64,000 bases of DNA, from NCBI RefSeq assembly GCF_904846615.1, contig NZ_CAJHBK010000001.1:2294001-2358000 (forward strand), given 5' to 3'. The position numbers and the translations under genes are program-made. Positions 12,242 to 22,617 of this stretch are shown here, piece after piece (the first letter of the stretch is position 1; each line of letters opens with the position of its first letter). This DNA comes from Psychrobacter sp. JCM 18902 (GTDB lineage Bacteria > Pseudomonadota > Gammaproteobacteria > Pseudomonadales > Moraxellaceae). Below the pieces are notes generated by a model. The model saw only the letters and a program-made list of their open reading frames with translations, ran no database searches and was not told the DNA's origin.

Positions 12242-12769
12242 TTATGCCGCTTCTTTTGCGTCTTTGATTGCTGCTACCGTGCGAACAAGCTTACTAGGAA
12301 CAGCGTTCATAGTTTGAACAAGCTTGGTAACTGGTGCATTCATAGTAGCCATCAAGATAGAGATTGCTTCGTCGCGAGTTGGTAGCTTCGATACGCGCTC
12401 TAGCTCTTCTGGACCATAAACAACACCACCAACTGATACCAATTTGGTCTCTAAAGCTTTGTGATCTTTACTGAACTCGAAAACAACTCGAGCAGCAGAT
12501 CCCAAATCTTCCATAGAGAAAGCCAAAAGTAATGGACCAGTCATACGGTCTGACATGCTCTCAAACTTAGTGCCTTCAAACGCACGTTTTGCTAGGGTGT
12601 TTTTTACCACTTTCAAAACGACGCCTTTTTCACGGGCTTGTTCGCGCAGCTTAGTAAGCTTTGCAACACCAATACCATGATATTCGGCAGCTACTGCTGA
12701 GTAAGCATTAGCAGCAACTTCAGACACTTCAGCCACAACTTGTTGTTTTTGCTCTAGCGTTAATGCCAT
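12242..12769 (-). CDS. rplJ: Large ribosomal subunit protein L10
   Basis: Base of the ribosomal stalk, 175 residues. It starts MALTLEQKQQVVAEV and carries the helix that binds L7/L12 dimers near its C terminus. It is expected to repress its own synthesis by binding the leader upstream (12998-13150). It is followed by rplL. Confidence 0.97.
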   Translation of the reverse strand: MALTLEQKQQVVAEVSEVAANAYSAVAAEYHGIGVAKLTKLREQAREKGVVLKVVKNTLAKRAFEGTKFESMSDRMTGPLLLAFSMEDLGSAARVVFEFSKDHKALETKLVSVGGVVYGPEELERVSKLPTRDEAISILMATMNAPVTKLVQTMNAVPSKLVRTVAAIKDAKEAA

Positions 12770-12997
12770 AAGTTGACTCCTTTAATCTTATCAATCAGCT
12801 GAATATTTAATCATTTAAACCTAAGCTTTTAAGCATTGGCATTCAATAATTAAACGAATCGCTTAGACTGACTTGATACGACACGTTATCAGCATATTTA
12901 TTAAAAATAAATTTACTCATAACGACTGATTACGGCACCGTTATCAGAATGACATCAAGTGATAGATTGAACTATCGGCTCTTATCAACAACTGGGT

Positions 12998-13150
12998 GGG
13001 TCACCGTCTGCGTAGGACAACTAAGATTTTCATCTTTCGTCGATTAACAAAAGCAGCTCGTTGTTATTACTAATGATCCGAAAACAATTAATAAAAACGT
13101 AAAACTGCTTTCTACCTACGGTCTTAGACAGCATAGCGTTTGCTACGCTG
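12998..13150 (-). promoter_or_regulatory. L10 (rplJ) leader, autoregulatory RNA
   Basis: In the 446-base gap between rplA and rplJ the minus strand shows GACCGTAGG (near 13118-13126) and, about 110 bases later, CCTACGCAGACGGTGACCC (12998-13016). The CGTAGG/CCTACG pairing plus the GACGGTG tail is the signature I know from the L10-binding leader of proteobacterial rplJL. An 8-bp hairpin with loop AAAC (13128-13147) precedes it. Binding by the L10-L7/L12 complex represses translation of rplJL. A covariance-model search would settle the boundaries. Confidence 0.72.
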
Positions 13151-13173
13151 ACCTAATTCTTTAAAATATTTTT

Positions 13174-13205
13174 GCAGCCTTTATTTAAAATCGTCAAATA
13201 AAGGC
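13174..13205 (-). other. Hairpin after rplA
   Basis: A 10-bp perfect stem (GCCTTTATTT with AAATAAAGGC) lies 11 bases past the rplA stop. No T run follows on the minus strand, so this is not a classical terminator. It may stabilise the 3' end of the rplKA message or act as a processing site upstream of the L10 leader. Confidence 0.5.
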
Positions 13206-13215
13206 ACATATATAA

Positions 13216-13917
13216 TTATTTTGCTGTGCGATATGGAACTGGATCAATACTTAGACCAGGACCCATCGTGCTAGACAAGGTAATTTTCTTAATGAAAGTA
13301 CCTTTAGAAGTAGCAGGCTTAGCACGTCTTAAATCTGCAATCAGTGCTTCAGCATTCTGGATTACTTGCTCAGCAGTAAAACCAACTTGACCGATAGTCG
13401 TGTGGATGATACCTGCTTTGTCTACACGATACTGTGCTTGACCGGCTTTAGCGTTAGTAACCGCTTCAGCAACGTTAGGCGTAACCGTACCGACTTTAGG
13501 GTTAGGCATTAGACCACGTGGACCTAGGATAGTACCTAGTTGACCAACAACACGCATTGCATCAGGAGCAGCAATAACGATATCAAAGTCCATGTTACCA
13601 GCTTTGATCGATTCTGCTAGGTCTTCAAAACCAACGATATCTGCACCAGCTTCTTTGGCGGCTTCAGCAGCAGCACCTTGAGCAAATACAGCAACGCGTT
13701 TGGTTTTACCAGTACCAGCAGGTAGGTTGGTAGCGCCACGAACCACTTGATCAGATTTACGTGGGTCAACACCCAAGTTAATCGCAATATCAATTGACTC
13801 TTTGAATTTAAGAGGTGGCAAATCGTTTAGGATTTGAACCGCTTCTTCAACTGTATACTGCTTTTCATGTACGATACGGCTTTGAATTTCTTTTTGACGT
13901 TTGGTTAGCTTGCTCAT
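13216..13917 (-). CDS. rplA: Large ribosomal subunit protein L1
   Basis: L1 stalk protein of the 50S subunit and translational repressor of the rplKA operon in E. coli; 233 residues. The conserved segment [20 protein letters not shown] is near residue 125. Its ATG follows the rplK stop with no spacer (TAAATG), implying translational coupling. Confidence 0.98.
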   Translation of the reverse strand: MSKLTKRQKEIQSRIVHEKQYTVEEAVQILNDLPPLKFKESIDIAINLGVDPRKSDQVVRGATNLPAGTGKTKRVAVFAQGAAAEAAKEAGADIVGFEDLAESIKAGNMDFDIVIAAPDAMRVVGQLGTILGPRGLMPNPKVGTVTPNVAEAVTNAKAGQAQYRVDKAGIIHTTIGQVGFTAEQVIQNAEALIADLRRAKPATSKGTFIKKITLSSTMGPGLSIDPVPYRTAK

Positions 13918-14349
13918 TTACACACCCTCCACGGTAATACCCATTGAACGTGCAGTACCAGCGATGGTACGAACAGCAGCATCAAGATCAGCAGCAGTTA
14001 AATCTGCATCTTTGGTCTTAACGATGTCTTCTAGTTGTGCACGGTCAACTTTACCGACTTTAGCGGTATTTGGTGTACCAGAACCTTTAGCGATACCAGC
14101 AGCCTTACGTAGTAAGTATGCAGCTGGTGGTGACTTCATGATAAAAGTAAAAGACTTATCGCTATATACAGTGATCTCAGTAGGAATCGGTAGACCCGGC
14201 TCTTGGTTTGAGGTCGCAGCGTTAAATTCTTTACAGAACGCCATTATGTTCACGCCTTTTTGACCCAATGCTGGACCAATCGGTGGTGAAGGATTTGCTT
14301 TGCCTGCAGGGACTTGTAGTTTGATGTAACCATCAATCTTCTTAGCCAT
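13918..14349 (-). CDS. rplK: Large ribosomal subunit protein L11
   Basis: GTPase-centre protein of the 50S subunit, 143 residues. It begins [23 protein letters not shown]; the Pro-rich N-terminal loop is the thiostrepton/release-factor-sensitive region. It is directly coupled to rplA and lies 91 bases after nusG. Confidence 0.98.
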   Translation of the reverse strand: MAKKIDGYIKLQVPAGKANPSPPIGPALGQKGVNIMAFCKEFNAATSNQEPGLPIPTEITVYSDKSFTFIMKSPPAAYLLRKAAGIAKGSGTPNTAKVGKVDRAQLEDIVKTKDADLTAADLDAAVRTIAGTARSMGITVEGV

Positions 14350-14440
14350 GATTTTCTCCTAAATGGGTAATAGCGCCAAATCAATGTGGTATAAACCTTA
14401 TTGACTAACAGCTCCCCGGTTGATGAACTTTTTTGCTGAT

Positions 14441-14971
14441 TTAGTCTAGCTTTTCAACTTTACTAAATTCAAGCTCGACCTGAGTCGGTCGATTAAATAC
14501 GTTTACCGTTAAATGTAGTTTAGACTTCTCGTAATCCACTTTTTCTACCAACCCTTTAAAGTCAGTAAATGGACCATCGATAACCAACAGCTCTTCGCCC
14601 GGCTCAAATAGAGTCTTAGGACGTGGGTCAGTTTCAGTCTGATTCAAACGGTTTAAAATACGATCCGCTTCTACTTGCGTAATTGGCGCTGGTGTTTCAG
14701 GTGTGCCACCGATGAAACCCATAATACGTGGGCACTCTTTAACGATGTGCCAAGTATTATCGTTCATTTCCATCTGGATCAATACATAACCTGGAAAGAA
14801 CTTACGCTCACTCTTACGCTTTTTGCCGTCTTTCATTTCGACGACTTCTTCAGTAGGAACCAATACGTCACCGAATGATTCAGCGAAGTCACTACGATTA
14901 ATACGATCAGTTAATGAACGCTGTACTTGCTTTTCATATCCTGAAAACGCTTGGACAATATACCAACGCAT
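14441..14971 (-). CDS. nusG: Transcription termination/antitermination factor NusG
   Basis: NusG binds RNA polymerase and links it to Rho and the ribosome. It has an N-terminal NGN domain (starting [17 protein letters not shown]) and a C-terminal KOW domain ([19 protein letters not shown]); 176 residues. The reading frame is open further upstream to a GTG at 15016. The ATG at 14971 is chosen because AGGAG lies six bases before it and the resulting protein matches the family start (about 15 residues would otherwise be added). It follows secE by 57 bases. Confidence 0.95.
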   Translation of the reverse strand: MRWYIVQAFSGYEKQVQRSLTDRINRSDFAESFGDVLVPTEEVVEMKDGKKRKSERKFFPGYVLIQMEMNDNTWHIVKECPRIMGFIGGTPETPAPITQVEADRILNRLNQTETDPRPKTLFEPGEELLVIDGPFTDFKGLVEKVDYEKSKLHLTVNVFNRPTQVELEFSKVEKLD

Positions 14972-15028
14972 ATCACGCTCCTGATCATTATAAGTAAATT
15001 TTGGGGTAAGACTCACTAATACGTGCGA

Positions 15029-15517
15029 CTAACCAATAAAGATGCCAACGAACCAATTAAAAAAGTTATCTAATAACCAAACCAGAAAACCAACAATGGC
15101 AATCATGACAATGACCTGCCAGGTATATTGAAACGTTTCATCTTTACCTGGCCATGTCACTCGGCGCAATTCAACAGCAGCGTCTTTCAATAATATTTTA
15201 AAAGCGCGGCCTTGATGCGTTAATGCCAAGCATACTAAGGCGAATACAATAAGGGCAACGATAATACCAATACGTACCCAGACATCATTGGCAGGTTGCC
15301 AATAGCCAGGTAAATACTGATTAACTAACGTCGCCCCGATTAATACTGCTGCGGCAAGTAGCCACAGTACCACATCTTTTATTGAGCCTGTTTTAGCCAC
15401 TTCAACAGCAGTTGTTTGATTGCCCGCTGAGATGTGCTTACCTTTAGACAGCATTCCACCAGCACCCGCCTTGGCATCAGATAACTTAGTCTCGAGGTTA
15501 TCTTGATCATTGCTCAT
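15029..15517 (-). CDS. secE: Preprotein translocase subunit SecE
   Basis: Essential membrane partner of SecY. At 162 residues it is longer than the 127 of E. coli, mainly through a polar 45-residue N-terminal region. Three hydrophobic segments are visible (about 50-72, 80-102 and 132-160), followed by the typical amphipathic/TM C-terminal unit after RRVTWPGKDET. It is transcribed after tRNA-Trp and before nusG. Confidence 0.96.
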   Translation of the reverse strand: MSNDQDNLETKLSDAKAGAGGMLSKGKHISAGNQTTAVEVAKTGSIKDVVLWLLAAAVLIGATLVNQYLPGYWQPANDVWVRIGIIVALIVFALVCLALTHQGRAFKILLKDAAVELRRVTWPGKDETFQYTWQVIVMIAIVGFLVWLLDNFFNWFVGIFIG

Positions 15518-15568
15518 AAAGAACTCGCTTCGGAGATGGTGAGGTATAACAAAGATGTGATAAGAAGA

Positions 15569-15644
15569 TGGCAGGCGATGTAGGACTCGAACCTACAACC
15601 CTCGGTTTTGGAGACCGATGCTCTACCAATTGAGCCAATCGCCT
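15569..15644 (-). tRNA. trpT: tRNA-Trp (anticodon CCA)
   Basis: The minus strand folds as a complete tRNA. The 7-bp acceptor AGGCGAT pairs with ATCGCCT. The anticodon loop CTCCAAA carries CCA, and the T arm contains GGTTCGAGTCC. The 3' CCA is encoded (15569-15571). It lies in front of secE, as in other Moraxellaceae, and shares the promoter at 15663-15690. Confidence 0.97.
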
Positions 15645-15662
15645 ATGGGTGTAAAGGACAGC

Positions 15663-15690
15663 ATTATACAATATTTGATATAAAATGCAA
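15663..15690 (-). promoter_or_regulatory. Sigma70-type promoter for trpT-secE-nusG-rplKA
   Basis: On the minus strand TTGCAT (15685-15690), a 16-base spacer and TATAAT (15663-15668). The first transcribed base would fall about 12 bases before the mature tRNA-Trp. It is the only strong promoter seen upstream of this block. Confidence 0.75.
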
Positions 15691-15952
15691 GCCTTTAGCG
15701 GTAAAATTATTATTTTTACCTAGTTTTGCTCTTATTTGAATGTGCTATTGAATCATCATTACTTTAACAAAATGAAGATACAAGCGACTAATAAGAAGCA
15801 GCGTTAATATAGCAAGCTCCGCTAAGAATTACAATAGATTGGAAAGTAAATTATAAACGTTATAGATATAACTGGCTAATCATGTTGGCTAAGATAACGA
15901 AAGGTGTGTTCATACTACCGAAGAATAACCATATTTCCTGATCATTTGATCT

Positions 15953-15987
15953 AAAAAAAGCCACCCTTATTCAAGGATGGCTTTTTA
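15953..15987 (-). terminator. tuf terminator
   Basis: A stem of about 10 bp (AAGCCATCCTT / AAGGGTGGCTT on the minus strand, one mismatch) followed by a long T run. It begins 37 bases after the tuf stop. It separates the tuf transcript from the trpT promoter; bases 15691-15952 between them hold nothing else I can identify. Confidence 0.82.
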
Positions 15988-16023
15988 TGACTAACTTACA
16001 ATCTCATTACTGAGACGGATAGA

Positions 16024-17214
16024 TTAGTTTAGTACGTTAGCAACAACACCAGCGCCTACAGTACGGCCGCCTTCACGAATAGCGAAGCGAAGACCTTTGT
16101 CCATAGCGATTGGGTGGATAAGCTCTACGCCCATCTCAACGTTATCACCAGGCATGACCATTTCAGTACCGTCTTGTAATTGGATTGCGCCAGTTACGTC
16201 AGTGGTACGGAAGTAGAACTGTGGACGATAGCCGTTTAGGAATGGTGTGTGACGACCACCCTCTTCTTTGCTAAGCACATAAACTTCAGCGTCAAACTTG
16301 GTGTGAGGAGTGATTGAACCTGGCTTAGCAAGTACTTGGCCACGTTGTACATCTTCACGTTTGGTACCACGTAGTAGTACGCCACAGTTTTCGCCTGCAC
16401 GACCTTCGTCAAGCAGTTTACGGAACATCTCTACACCAGTACAGGTGGTTTTTTGAGTGTCACGGATACCGACGATTTCGATTTCGTCGCCTACGCGTAC
16501 GATACCAGATTCAACACGACCTGTTACAACAGTACCACGGCCTGATATTGAGAATACGTCTTCGATTGGCATTAGGAATGCTTTGTCAACGTCACGCTCT
16601 GGCTCTGGGATGTAGGTGTCAAGAACGTTAAGAAGTTCTACAACCGCTGGTTGGCCGTATTTTTCTTGTGAGCCTTTTAGGGCTTCAGTCGCTGAACCAT
16701 GGATGATTGGGGTATCATCACCTGGGAAGTCGTAGTCATTAAGAAGTTCACGAACTTCCATTTCTACGAGTTCTAGCAATTCTTCGTCATCAACAACATC
16801 ACATTTGTTCATGAATACGATGATGTACGGTACGCCAACCTGACGTGAAAGCAGGATGTGCTCACGGGTTTGTGGCATTGGGCCGTCAGTTGCTGATACG
16901 ACTAGGATTGCGCCGTCCATCTGAGCGGCACCGGTGATCATGTTTTTAACATAATCGGCGTGACCTGGGCAATCGACGTGAGCGTAGTGACGTGCTGGGG
17001 TGTCATATTCTACGTGTGAGGTGTTGATGGTGATGCCACGTGCTTTTTCTTCTGGTGCTGAGTCAATAGACGCGTAGTCTTTGGCTTCGCCACCTGAAGT
17101 GATTGCTGCTACCGTTGCGATGGCAGCTGTTAGGGTTGTTTTACCGTGGTCAACGTGTCCGATTGTACCGACGTTGACGTGTGGCTTTACGCGTTCAAAC
17201 TTGGCCTTTGCCAT
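16024..17214 (-). CDS. tuf: Elongation factor Tu
   Basis: The GTPase that delivers aminoacyl-tRNA to the ribosome; 396 residues. The P loop GHVDHGKTT is at 19-27, followed by DCPGHADY and NKCD. The frame extends nine codons upstream, but the ATG at 17214 ([15 protein letters not shown]) is preceded by AGAGGAAA and matches the family start. It has its own promoter (17330-17357) besides possible readthrough from fusA. Only one tuf copy is in the window. Confidence 0.98.
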   Translation of the reverse strand: MAKAKFERVKPHVNVGTIGHVDHGKTTLTAAIATVAAITSGGEAKDYASIDSAPEEKARGITINTSHVEYDTPARHYAHVDCPGHADYVKNMITGAAQMDGAILVVSATDGPMPQTREHILLSRQVGVPYIIVFMNKCDVVDDEELLELVEMEVRELLNDYDFPGDDTPIIHGSATEALKGSQEKYGQPAVVELLNVLDTYIPEPERDVDKAFLMPIEDVFSISGRGTVVTGRVESGIVRVGDEIEIVGIRDTQKTTCTGVEMFRKLLDEGRAGENCGVLLRGTKREDVQRGQVLAKPGSITPHTKFDAEVYVLSKEEGGRHTPFLNGYRPQFYFRTTDVTGAIQLQDGTEMVMPGDNVEMGVELIHPIAMDKGLRFAIREGGRTVGAGVVANVLN

Positions 17215-17329
17215 GGGTATTTCCTCTTTTTTTGGGGTCAAATGCTAAGCTCGTATAAATACGATAACAAAGACGATCTTGACCACATTAAGATAATTGT
17301 TAAAAGGGTACACATACTAATGTGCAGAT

Positions 17330-17357
17330 ATTATAAGAAAATCACCGCCAATAACAA
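17330..17357 (-). promoter_or_regulatory. tuf promoter with overlapping inverted repeat
   Basis: On the minus strand TTGTTA (17352-17357), a 16-base spacer and TATAAT (17330-17335). A perfect 9-bp inverted repeat (CGCCAATAA at 17346-17354, TTATTGGCG at 17371-17379) overlaps the -35 box and could be an operator or an RNA hairpin at the end of the fusA message. Confidence 0.62.
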
Positions 17358-17438
17358 GTCTTTTAACCAATTATTGGCGTATTCTTCTATGACAACATAA
17401 AGATAATAGCTACATTGTCATATTTAATAGACGATTAC

Positions 17439-19565
17439 TTACTCGTCATCATCTTTATTGTTGAATTTAGAGATGATGTCAGCAGCAACTGATTTTGGAA
17501 TCTCAGCGTACTTTTGGAATTCCATTGAATAAGTAGCACGGCCTTGTGACATTGAGCGCATTTGTGTGGCATAACCAAACATTTCTGCTAATGGTACTTC
17601 GGCACGGATCTGCTTAGTACCGCCAGGTAGGTCTTCCATACCCTGTACCAAACCACGACGACGGTTAAGATCGCCCATGATATCGCCCATATAATCTTCA
17701 GGCGTTTCAACTTCAACTTTCATGATTGGCTCAAGTAGCGCTGGATCTGCTGCCATGAAGCCTTTTCTGAATGCCATAGAACCAGCCATCTTAAATGATA
17801 GCTCATCCGAATCGACGTCATGGTAAGAACCGTCATACAAGGTCGCTTTTACGCCAACCACTGGATAACCAGCAAGTACGCCATTTTTCATGCGTTCTCG
17901 GATACCTTTATCAACAGCACCATGGAATTCTTTCGGTACAGTACCACCAACAACTTCTTCAGCGAATTCATATTCAGTATCGCCCGCTGGATCAAGTGGC
18001 TCAAGACGTAACCAAACGTGACCGAATTTACCACGACCACCAGTCTGACGTACGAATTTGCCTTCTTGCTCAACCGTGTTACGAATCGTTTCACGATAAG
18101 CAACCTGCGGCGCACCGATGTTCGCTTCAACGTTAAACTCACGCTTCATACGGTCAACAAGAATCTCTAGATGCAGCTCACCCATACCACTGATGATTGT
18201 CTGACCAGATTCTTCGTCAGTGTGTACACGGAACGATGGATCTTCTTTCGCCAAACGACCTAAAGCAATTGACATTCTTTCTTGGTCAGCTTTGGTCTTA
18301 GGTTCAACCGCTAGGCTGATAACTGGATCTGGGAATTCCATGCGCTCAAGTGTGATAACATTTTGCTCATCACATAGCGTATCACCAGTTGTCACATCTT
18401 TCATGCCAACCAATGCCGCGATATCACCAGTACGAATTTCTTGTAACTCTTCTTGAGAGTTCGCCATCATTTGTACGATACGACCAACACGCTCACGCTT
18501 CATTTTAACTGGGTTATAAACGCTGCTGCCTTGCGTCAAAACACCTGAATAAACACGAACGAAGGTTAAGTTACCAACGAACTTGTCATTCATAATCTTA
18601 AATGCTAAAGCTGAGAATGGCGCTTCGTCTGACGCTTCACGAGTTCCTTCAGTTTCATCTTTGTCATCAAGGATACCTTTAATAGCAGGTACATCCATAG
18701 GTGCTGGAAGATACTGAATAACCGCATCCAACATCTTTTGTACACCTTTGTTTTTAAAGGCAGTACCACAAAGTAGCGGAATGATTGCGTTATCAATAGT
18801 CAATTGACGAATAGCTGTGTTAATCTGCTCTACAGACAACTCGCCATTTTCTAAATACTCATTCATCAATTCTTCTGTTGCTTCAGCCGCATTTTCTACA
18901 AGAATCTCACGATACTCTTCTGCTTTTTCTTGTAATTCAGCTGGGATTTCGCGCTCTTCAAACTCCATACCTTGAGATGCTTCATCCCAATAAAGAGCTT
19001 TCATCGTAACTAGATCAATAACGCCTTCGAAGTCATCTTCTTTACCAATTGGAATAACCAATGGCACAGGATTACCACCTAGACGAGTTTTGATCTGCTC
19101 AATGACACGATAGAAATCAGCGCCAACGCGATCCATTTTGTTTACAAATGCAAGACGTGGAACTTTATATTTATTTGCCTGACGCCATACGGTCTCAGAC
19201 TGTGGCTGAACGCCGCCTACTGCACAATAAACCATGCAAGCGCCATCAAGTACACGCATAGAACGTTCAACTTCGATCGTGAAGTCAACGTGACCTGGGG
19301 TGTCAATGATGTTGATACGATGTTCGTCAAACTGTTTTGCCATACCTGACCAAAAACAAGTCGTCGCTGCTGAGGTAATAGTAATACCGCGCTCTTGTTC
19401 TTGCTCCATCCAGTCCATAGTGGCTGCGCCATCATGTACTTCACCAAGTTTGTGACTAACACCGGTATAAAATAAAACACGCTCAGTAGTGGTTGTCTTA
19501 CCAGCATCGATGTGCGCTGAGATACCAATGTTGCGATAGCGTTTTAGGGGAGTTTTACGAGCCAT
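17439..19565 (-). CDS. fusA: Elongation factor G
   Basis: Translocation GTPase, 708 residues. The P loop AHIDAGKTT is near residue 17, DTPGHVDF near 88 and NKMD near 142; domains II-V follow at full length. The start ATG has CTAGGAAAA in front. It is separated from rpsG by 345 bases with several hairpins, which is wider than in the usual str operon. Confidence 0.98.
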   Translation of the reverse strand: MARKTPLKRYRNIGISAHIDAGKTTTTERVLFYTGVSHKLGEVHDGAATMDWMEQEQERGITITSAATTCFWSGMAKQFDEHRINIIDTPGHVDFTIEVERSMRVLDGACMVYCAVGGVQPQSETVWRQANKYKVPRLAFVNKMDRVGADFYRVIEQIKTRLGGNPVPLVIPIGKEDDFEGVIDLVTMKALYWDEASQGMEFEEREIPAELQEKAEEYREILVENAAEATEELMNEYLENGELSVEQINTAIRQLTIDNAIIPLLCGTAFKNKGVQKMLDAVIQYLPAPMDVPAIKGILDDKDETEGTREASDEAPFSALAFKIMNDKFVGNLTFVRVYSGVLTQGSSVYNPVKMKRERVGRIVQMMANSQEELQEIRTGDIAALVGMKDVTTGDTLCDEQNVITLERMEFPDPVISLAVEPKTKADQERMSIALGRLAKEDPSFRVHTDEESGQTIISGMGELHLEILVDRMKREFNVEANIGAPQVAYRETIRNTVEQEGKFVRQTGGRGKFGHVWLRLEPLDPAGDTEYEFAEEVVGGTVPKEFHGAVDKGIRERMKNGVLAGYPVVGVKATLYDGSYHDVDSDELSFKMAGSMAFRKGFMAADPALLEPIMKVEVETPEDYMGDIMGDLNRRRGLVQGMEDLPGGTKQIRAEVPLAEMFGYATQMRSMSQGRATYSMEFQKYAEIPKSVAADIISKFNNKDDDE

Positions 19566-19679
19566 AGTGTTTTCCTAGGAAAAGTCGTGTATATAATAAT
19601 GTATTGTGTCTCTACCTCATACTCTATGACAAAGCGGTCAGCTTCATATTACTTACTGATTATTGAGCCTAATACGGAC

Positions 19680-19730
19680 AAAAAAAGAGCAAATACTAAG
19701 AATAGTGCGGCATCAGATTTGGGATGCTCT
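19680..19730 (-). terminator. Possible attenuator between rpsG and fusA
   Basis: On the minus strand AGAGCA (19725-19730) pairs with TGCTCT (19686-19691) across a 33-base loop and is followed by seven T. The loop is large and the stem short, so it is probably a partial terminator at most. It lies 115 bases before the fusA start. Confidence 0.4.
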
Positions 19731-19758
19731 CTTGTGACAAGCATACTTAATTAAGAGA

Positions 19759-19911
19759 GACATCTTGATAGATGTCCGCCATCTCGTTGTTGATAGTCAA
19801 AAACTACTTACAACAAGATAAACGATGGCGGCAATCAATAGAATAAATAACAATGTAAGATTAGCTGACTTCAGCCAGCTAATCTAAAGCTACTACTAAT
19901 AGACAGTAGCT
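19759..19911 (-). other. Hairpin cluster downstream of rpsG
   Basis: Four inverted repeats follow in series on the minus strand. One of 7 bp (19888-19894 with 19905-19911) overlaps the rpsG stop. A perfect 9-bp one pairs 19859-19867 with 19876-19884. A long one pairs CCGCCATC (19776-19783) with GATGGCGG (19824-19831). A 6-bp one pairs 19759-19764 with 19771-19776. None has a clean T run. Together they fill most of the rpsG-fusA gap. Confidence 0.6.
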
Positions 19912-20384
19912 TAGAAGCGGTAATGAGAGAACGCTTTGTTAGCATCTGCCATGCGGTGAACTTCGTCACGCTTTTTCATAGCAGCGCCTTTGCCATCAGC
20001 AGCATCATTCAATTCGCCAGCTAAACGCAAAGCCATTGATTTTTCAGAACGCTTAGCAGCAGCTTCAGCTAACCAACGCATAGCCAAGGCAGTACGACGG
20101 GAGGGGCGTACTTCCATTGGTACTTGGTAGGTTGCACCACCAACGCGGCGAGCTTTCACTTCTACCATTGGGCGTACATTTTCTAAAACTTCTTCGAAGA
20201 AAGATACTGGATCTTCGATTTTACGTTTTTCGCTTACTGTTTCAAGTGCACCGTAAACGATACGCTCAGCAGTAGATTTTTTACCATGACTCATTACATG
20301 GTTGATGAATTTTGCAACAGTTTGGCTACCAAACTTAGGATCCGGTAGGATCTCACGGGTAGCAACGACGCGACGTCTTGGCAT
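19911..20384 (-). CDS. rpsG: Small ribosomal subunit protein S7
   Basis: 30S head assembly protein, 157 residues, starting [19 protein letters not shown]. The frame continues 17 codons upstream, but AAGGATATTT sits just before the ATG at 20384 and this start matches the family. In E. coli S7 represses the str operon by binding between rpsL and rpsG; here that gap is 206 bases. No obvious S7 site was recognised by eye. Confidence 0.98.
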   Translation of the reverse strand: MPRRRVVATREILPDPKFGSQTVAKFINHVMSHGKKSTAERIVYGALETVSEKRKIEDPVSFFEEVLENVRPMVEVKARRVGGATYQVPMEVRPSRRTALAMRWLAEAAAKRSEKSMALRLAGELNDAADGKGAAMKKRDEVHRMADANKAFSHYRF

Positions 20385-20590
20385 AATAAATATCCTTTTC
20401 TTCAGGAGTGTCTGACATTCACAATCTCGCACCAATTAATATTGGATGGCGTTATATCGAGTTGTCAGTCAGCCTTACTGCACGGCGGTATGTTTTAACA
20501 GTGAATTACTAATTTAATAATACTGTCAACACCAGACCCATGCACAGTTAATGTTTGGTATAAAAAAGCTTAGCTAATAACGATTAGTTA

Positions 20591-20965
20591 TTAAACTTTA
20601 GGCTTCTTAGCACCATATTTAGAGCGACCTTGCTTACGGTCTTTTACGCCTGCGCAATCCAATGCACCACGAACGGTGTGATAACGTACACCTGGTAGAT
20701 CTTTTACACGACCACCGCGGATAAGAACAACACTGTGCTCTTGTAAGTTATGACCTTCGCCGCCGATGTAGCTTGATACTTCATAGCCTGAAGTCAAACG
20801 TACACGACATACTTTACGCATGGCTGAGTTAGGTTTTTTAGGGGTAGTAGTATATACGCGAGTACATACACCACGACGTTGTGGGCACGCTTCCAACGCA
20901 GGAACTTTTGACTTTTCCTTGATGGTTTTGCGACCTTTACGAATCAATTGGTTAGTTGTTGCCAT
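20591..20965 (-). CDS. rpsL: Small ribosomal subunit protein S12
   Basis: 30S decoding-centre protein, 124 residues, starting [13 protein letters not shown]. The streptomycin-relevant segments TTPKKPNSA and the later GVRYHTVRG look wild type (Lys present in both). A start 19 codons upstream is possible but lacks family support; the ATG at 20965 has GGGAGAAGG before it. It is the first gene of the str operon here. Confidence 0.98.
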   Translation of the reverse strand: MATTNQLIRKGRKTIKEKSKVPALEACPQRRGVCTRVYTTTPKKPNSAMRKVCRVRLTSGYEVSSYIGGEGHNLQEHSVVLIRGGRVKDLPGVRYHTVRGALDCAGVKDRKQGRSKYGAKKPKV

Positions 20966-21423
20966 GAGGCATCCTTCTCCCGTTTGGTATAAAACAAAAA
21001 AATGGGGAAACGCACCATCCATCTGACTTTAATGACAGATTTTGGTATACCCATTTTTAGGACAGTGTATTATAAAGAGTTGTTGCTGCTATTTCAACCA
21101 CTTATGCGTGATTGCACTTTACAACATTTGATAGATATGCATTCACCCTACTACTATAACACTTTATCTATTTTTAGTTAAAAATCAGCTAAAAAGTAGA
21201 TTGTCATACAGTATATCGAAAGTAGCATTACGAACGATTTAAATAGAATGTTTGACTATAAATAAATAGCAATTTATGAGTACTAAATGGCGATATTATC
21301 TTGTTTTTCAAGAGAAAGAAGACATTATCGCCAAAATTAGCAGTAGATATCCAGCTCATAATCCTTCTATGATATAAGCTGGCTTAAGAAAAGTAACACT
21401 TAAGTCTGATTGTTTAGACGCTC
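20966..21423 (-). other. rpsL upstream region
   Basis: It contains the rpsL promoter (21069-21097) and a leader of about 100 bases in which AAAAATGGG and CCCATTTTT (near 20998-21006 and 21050-21058) can pair. The part from about 21100 to 21423, downstream of the EcsC-family gene, shows no reading frame and no clear terminator. Confidence 0.5.
21069..21097 (-). promoter_or_regulatory. Sigma70-type promoter for rpsL-rpsG-fusA
   Basis: On the minus strand TTGAAA (21092-21097), a 17-base spacer and TATAAT (21069-21074), close to consensus. This gives a leader of about 95 bases before the rpsL start. Confidence 0.8.
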
Positions 21424-22617
21424 TTATTTGCTTTTCTTGTTAGCCGTCTTATTTGATTTGCTGTCAGAGGATTTGTTATGACTGCCTTGCTTATCATTGT
21501 TGTCATTGTCGTCTTTCTGCGTTTCTTTCACGACCTTTTTATCAGCTTCTTGATGGTTATTTTTTTCTTCAGTAGTGTCTTTCTTGCTATCGGTATCCTT
21601 GCTTGACTCTTTCTCAGTATCTTGCTGCTTGTCATTGTCAGCTGTTTTGTTTACCTTGGCTTCATTACCGCTATCATCAGTGATTGCACGATTGGCAAGT
21701 TTGGCTTCTGGGGCAAAAGTCGCTTGAGCCACGCCAATCACTTCATCAATGAGCTGGCTGTTGTAGCGCATACCAACGATAACAGCGGTAACTGGTAAGA
21801 ATTTGCGTATCCATGTTAAATTGATTTTATCCAAGTCAATACCGACCTGACTGGCAATGCTGTCAACTTGTTCTGCATAAAAGTTGACGTTTTTATCCTT
21901 TAGACCTAGGTTTTTTAGCTCATTGTGTAGACCACTGCTTTGGGCATTATCCAATAAGCCTTTGCCGATACCAATACCTGCTAGCAATGCTTGTTTTTCT
22001 TGCATCTTGCTCAGATCAGCATTTGCTAGCAGCTCGTATGCCATTTTGACACCTTGCTTACCTGTGAGGGGTTTATTGTAGACAGCACCCAACTGATAAA
22101 CGGTACGTAATGATACCAATAAAAGCCATAGCGTATCAGCAAGCAAACCAGGAAGCCCAGCCAAACCTGTTAAGCCCCCTATCGTTGCCAATGCACGGTT
22201 TTGATTGGCGATATCAGTGGCTAATGCATAACGCTCTTCATCATCTAAGCTTGCGATATTGGCGAAACGATGCTCATTAGGTAAATCAATCTGACTCCAA
22301 TTAGAGGCAAGGTTTGCCACTTGTGCAAAAGCGCCATCGACCGTCGACTGAAAAAAACTGTTTGGCACTACTTTTTTGGCATATTTACCGTAAGTGGCAA
22401 AACGTGGCCCTAATAATTGCTGAGTGGCTTTTAACGTTTGCTCACGGAATAAATCCTGCTGATAGTCTTCATCGCCTAAGTTGACTGCTTTGTATTGACG
22501 CGGTTTTCCCGTCTTAGCATTCACGCTATCAATAATAGCGCCCACGCGCTCTAGATTGTTGCGAGTAAAAGAGCCAACGGTAGTGATACCTTTAGAGAGA
22601 GTGCTACGCTTCGCCAT
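21424..22617 (-). CDS. EcsC family protein with charged C-terminal tail
   Basis: A 397-residue protein whose central part (about 90-300) resembles the EcsC family: a Gly/Leu-rich segment with LAGLPGLLADTLWLLLVSLR, then YQLGAVYNKPLTGKQGVKMAYELL. The family is named after a gene beside the Bacillus EcsAB transporter, and its biochemical role is not known to me. The last 85 or so residues are almost entirely Lys, Asp, Glu, Asn, Ser and Thr, and are surely disordered. The hydrophobic stretches at about 150-180 and 270-285 suggest membrane association. The ATG has TTAAGGACAT before it. The gene stands alone. Confidence 0.8.
   Translation of the reverse strand: MAKRSTLSKGITTVGSFTRNNLERVGAIIDSVNAKTGKPRQYKAVNLGDEDYQQDLFREQTLKATQQLLGPRFATYGKYAKKVVPNSFFQSTVDGAFAQVANLASNWSQIDLPNEHRFANIASLDDEERYALATDIANQNRALATIGGLTGLAGLPGLLADTLWLLLVSLRTVYQLGAVYNKPLTGKQGVKMAYELLANADLSKMQEKQALLAGIGIGKGLLDNAQSSGLHNELKNLGLKDKNVNFYAEQVDSIASQVGIDLDKINLTWIRKFLPVTAVIVGMRYNSQLIDEVIGVAQATFAPEAKLANRAITDDSGNEAKVNKTADNDKQQDTEKESSKDTDSKKDTTEEKNNHQEADKKVVKETQKDDNDNNDKQGSHNKSSDSKSNKTANKKSK

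Noticed and set aside
14972..15016. Longer NusG starting at GTG 15016
   Set aside because: The ATG at 14971 has AGGAG six bases upstream and gives the family N terminus; the GTG has no such site.
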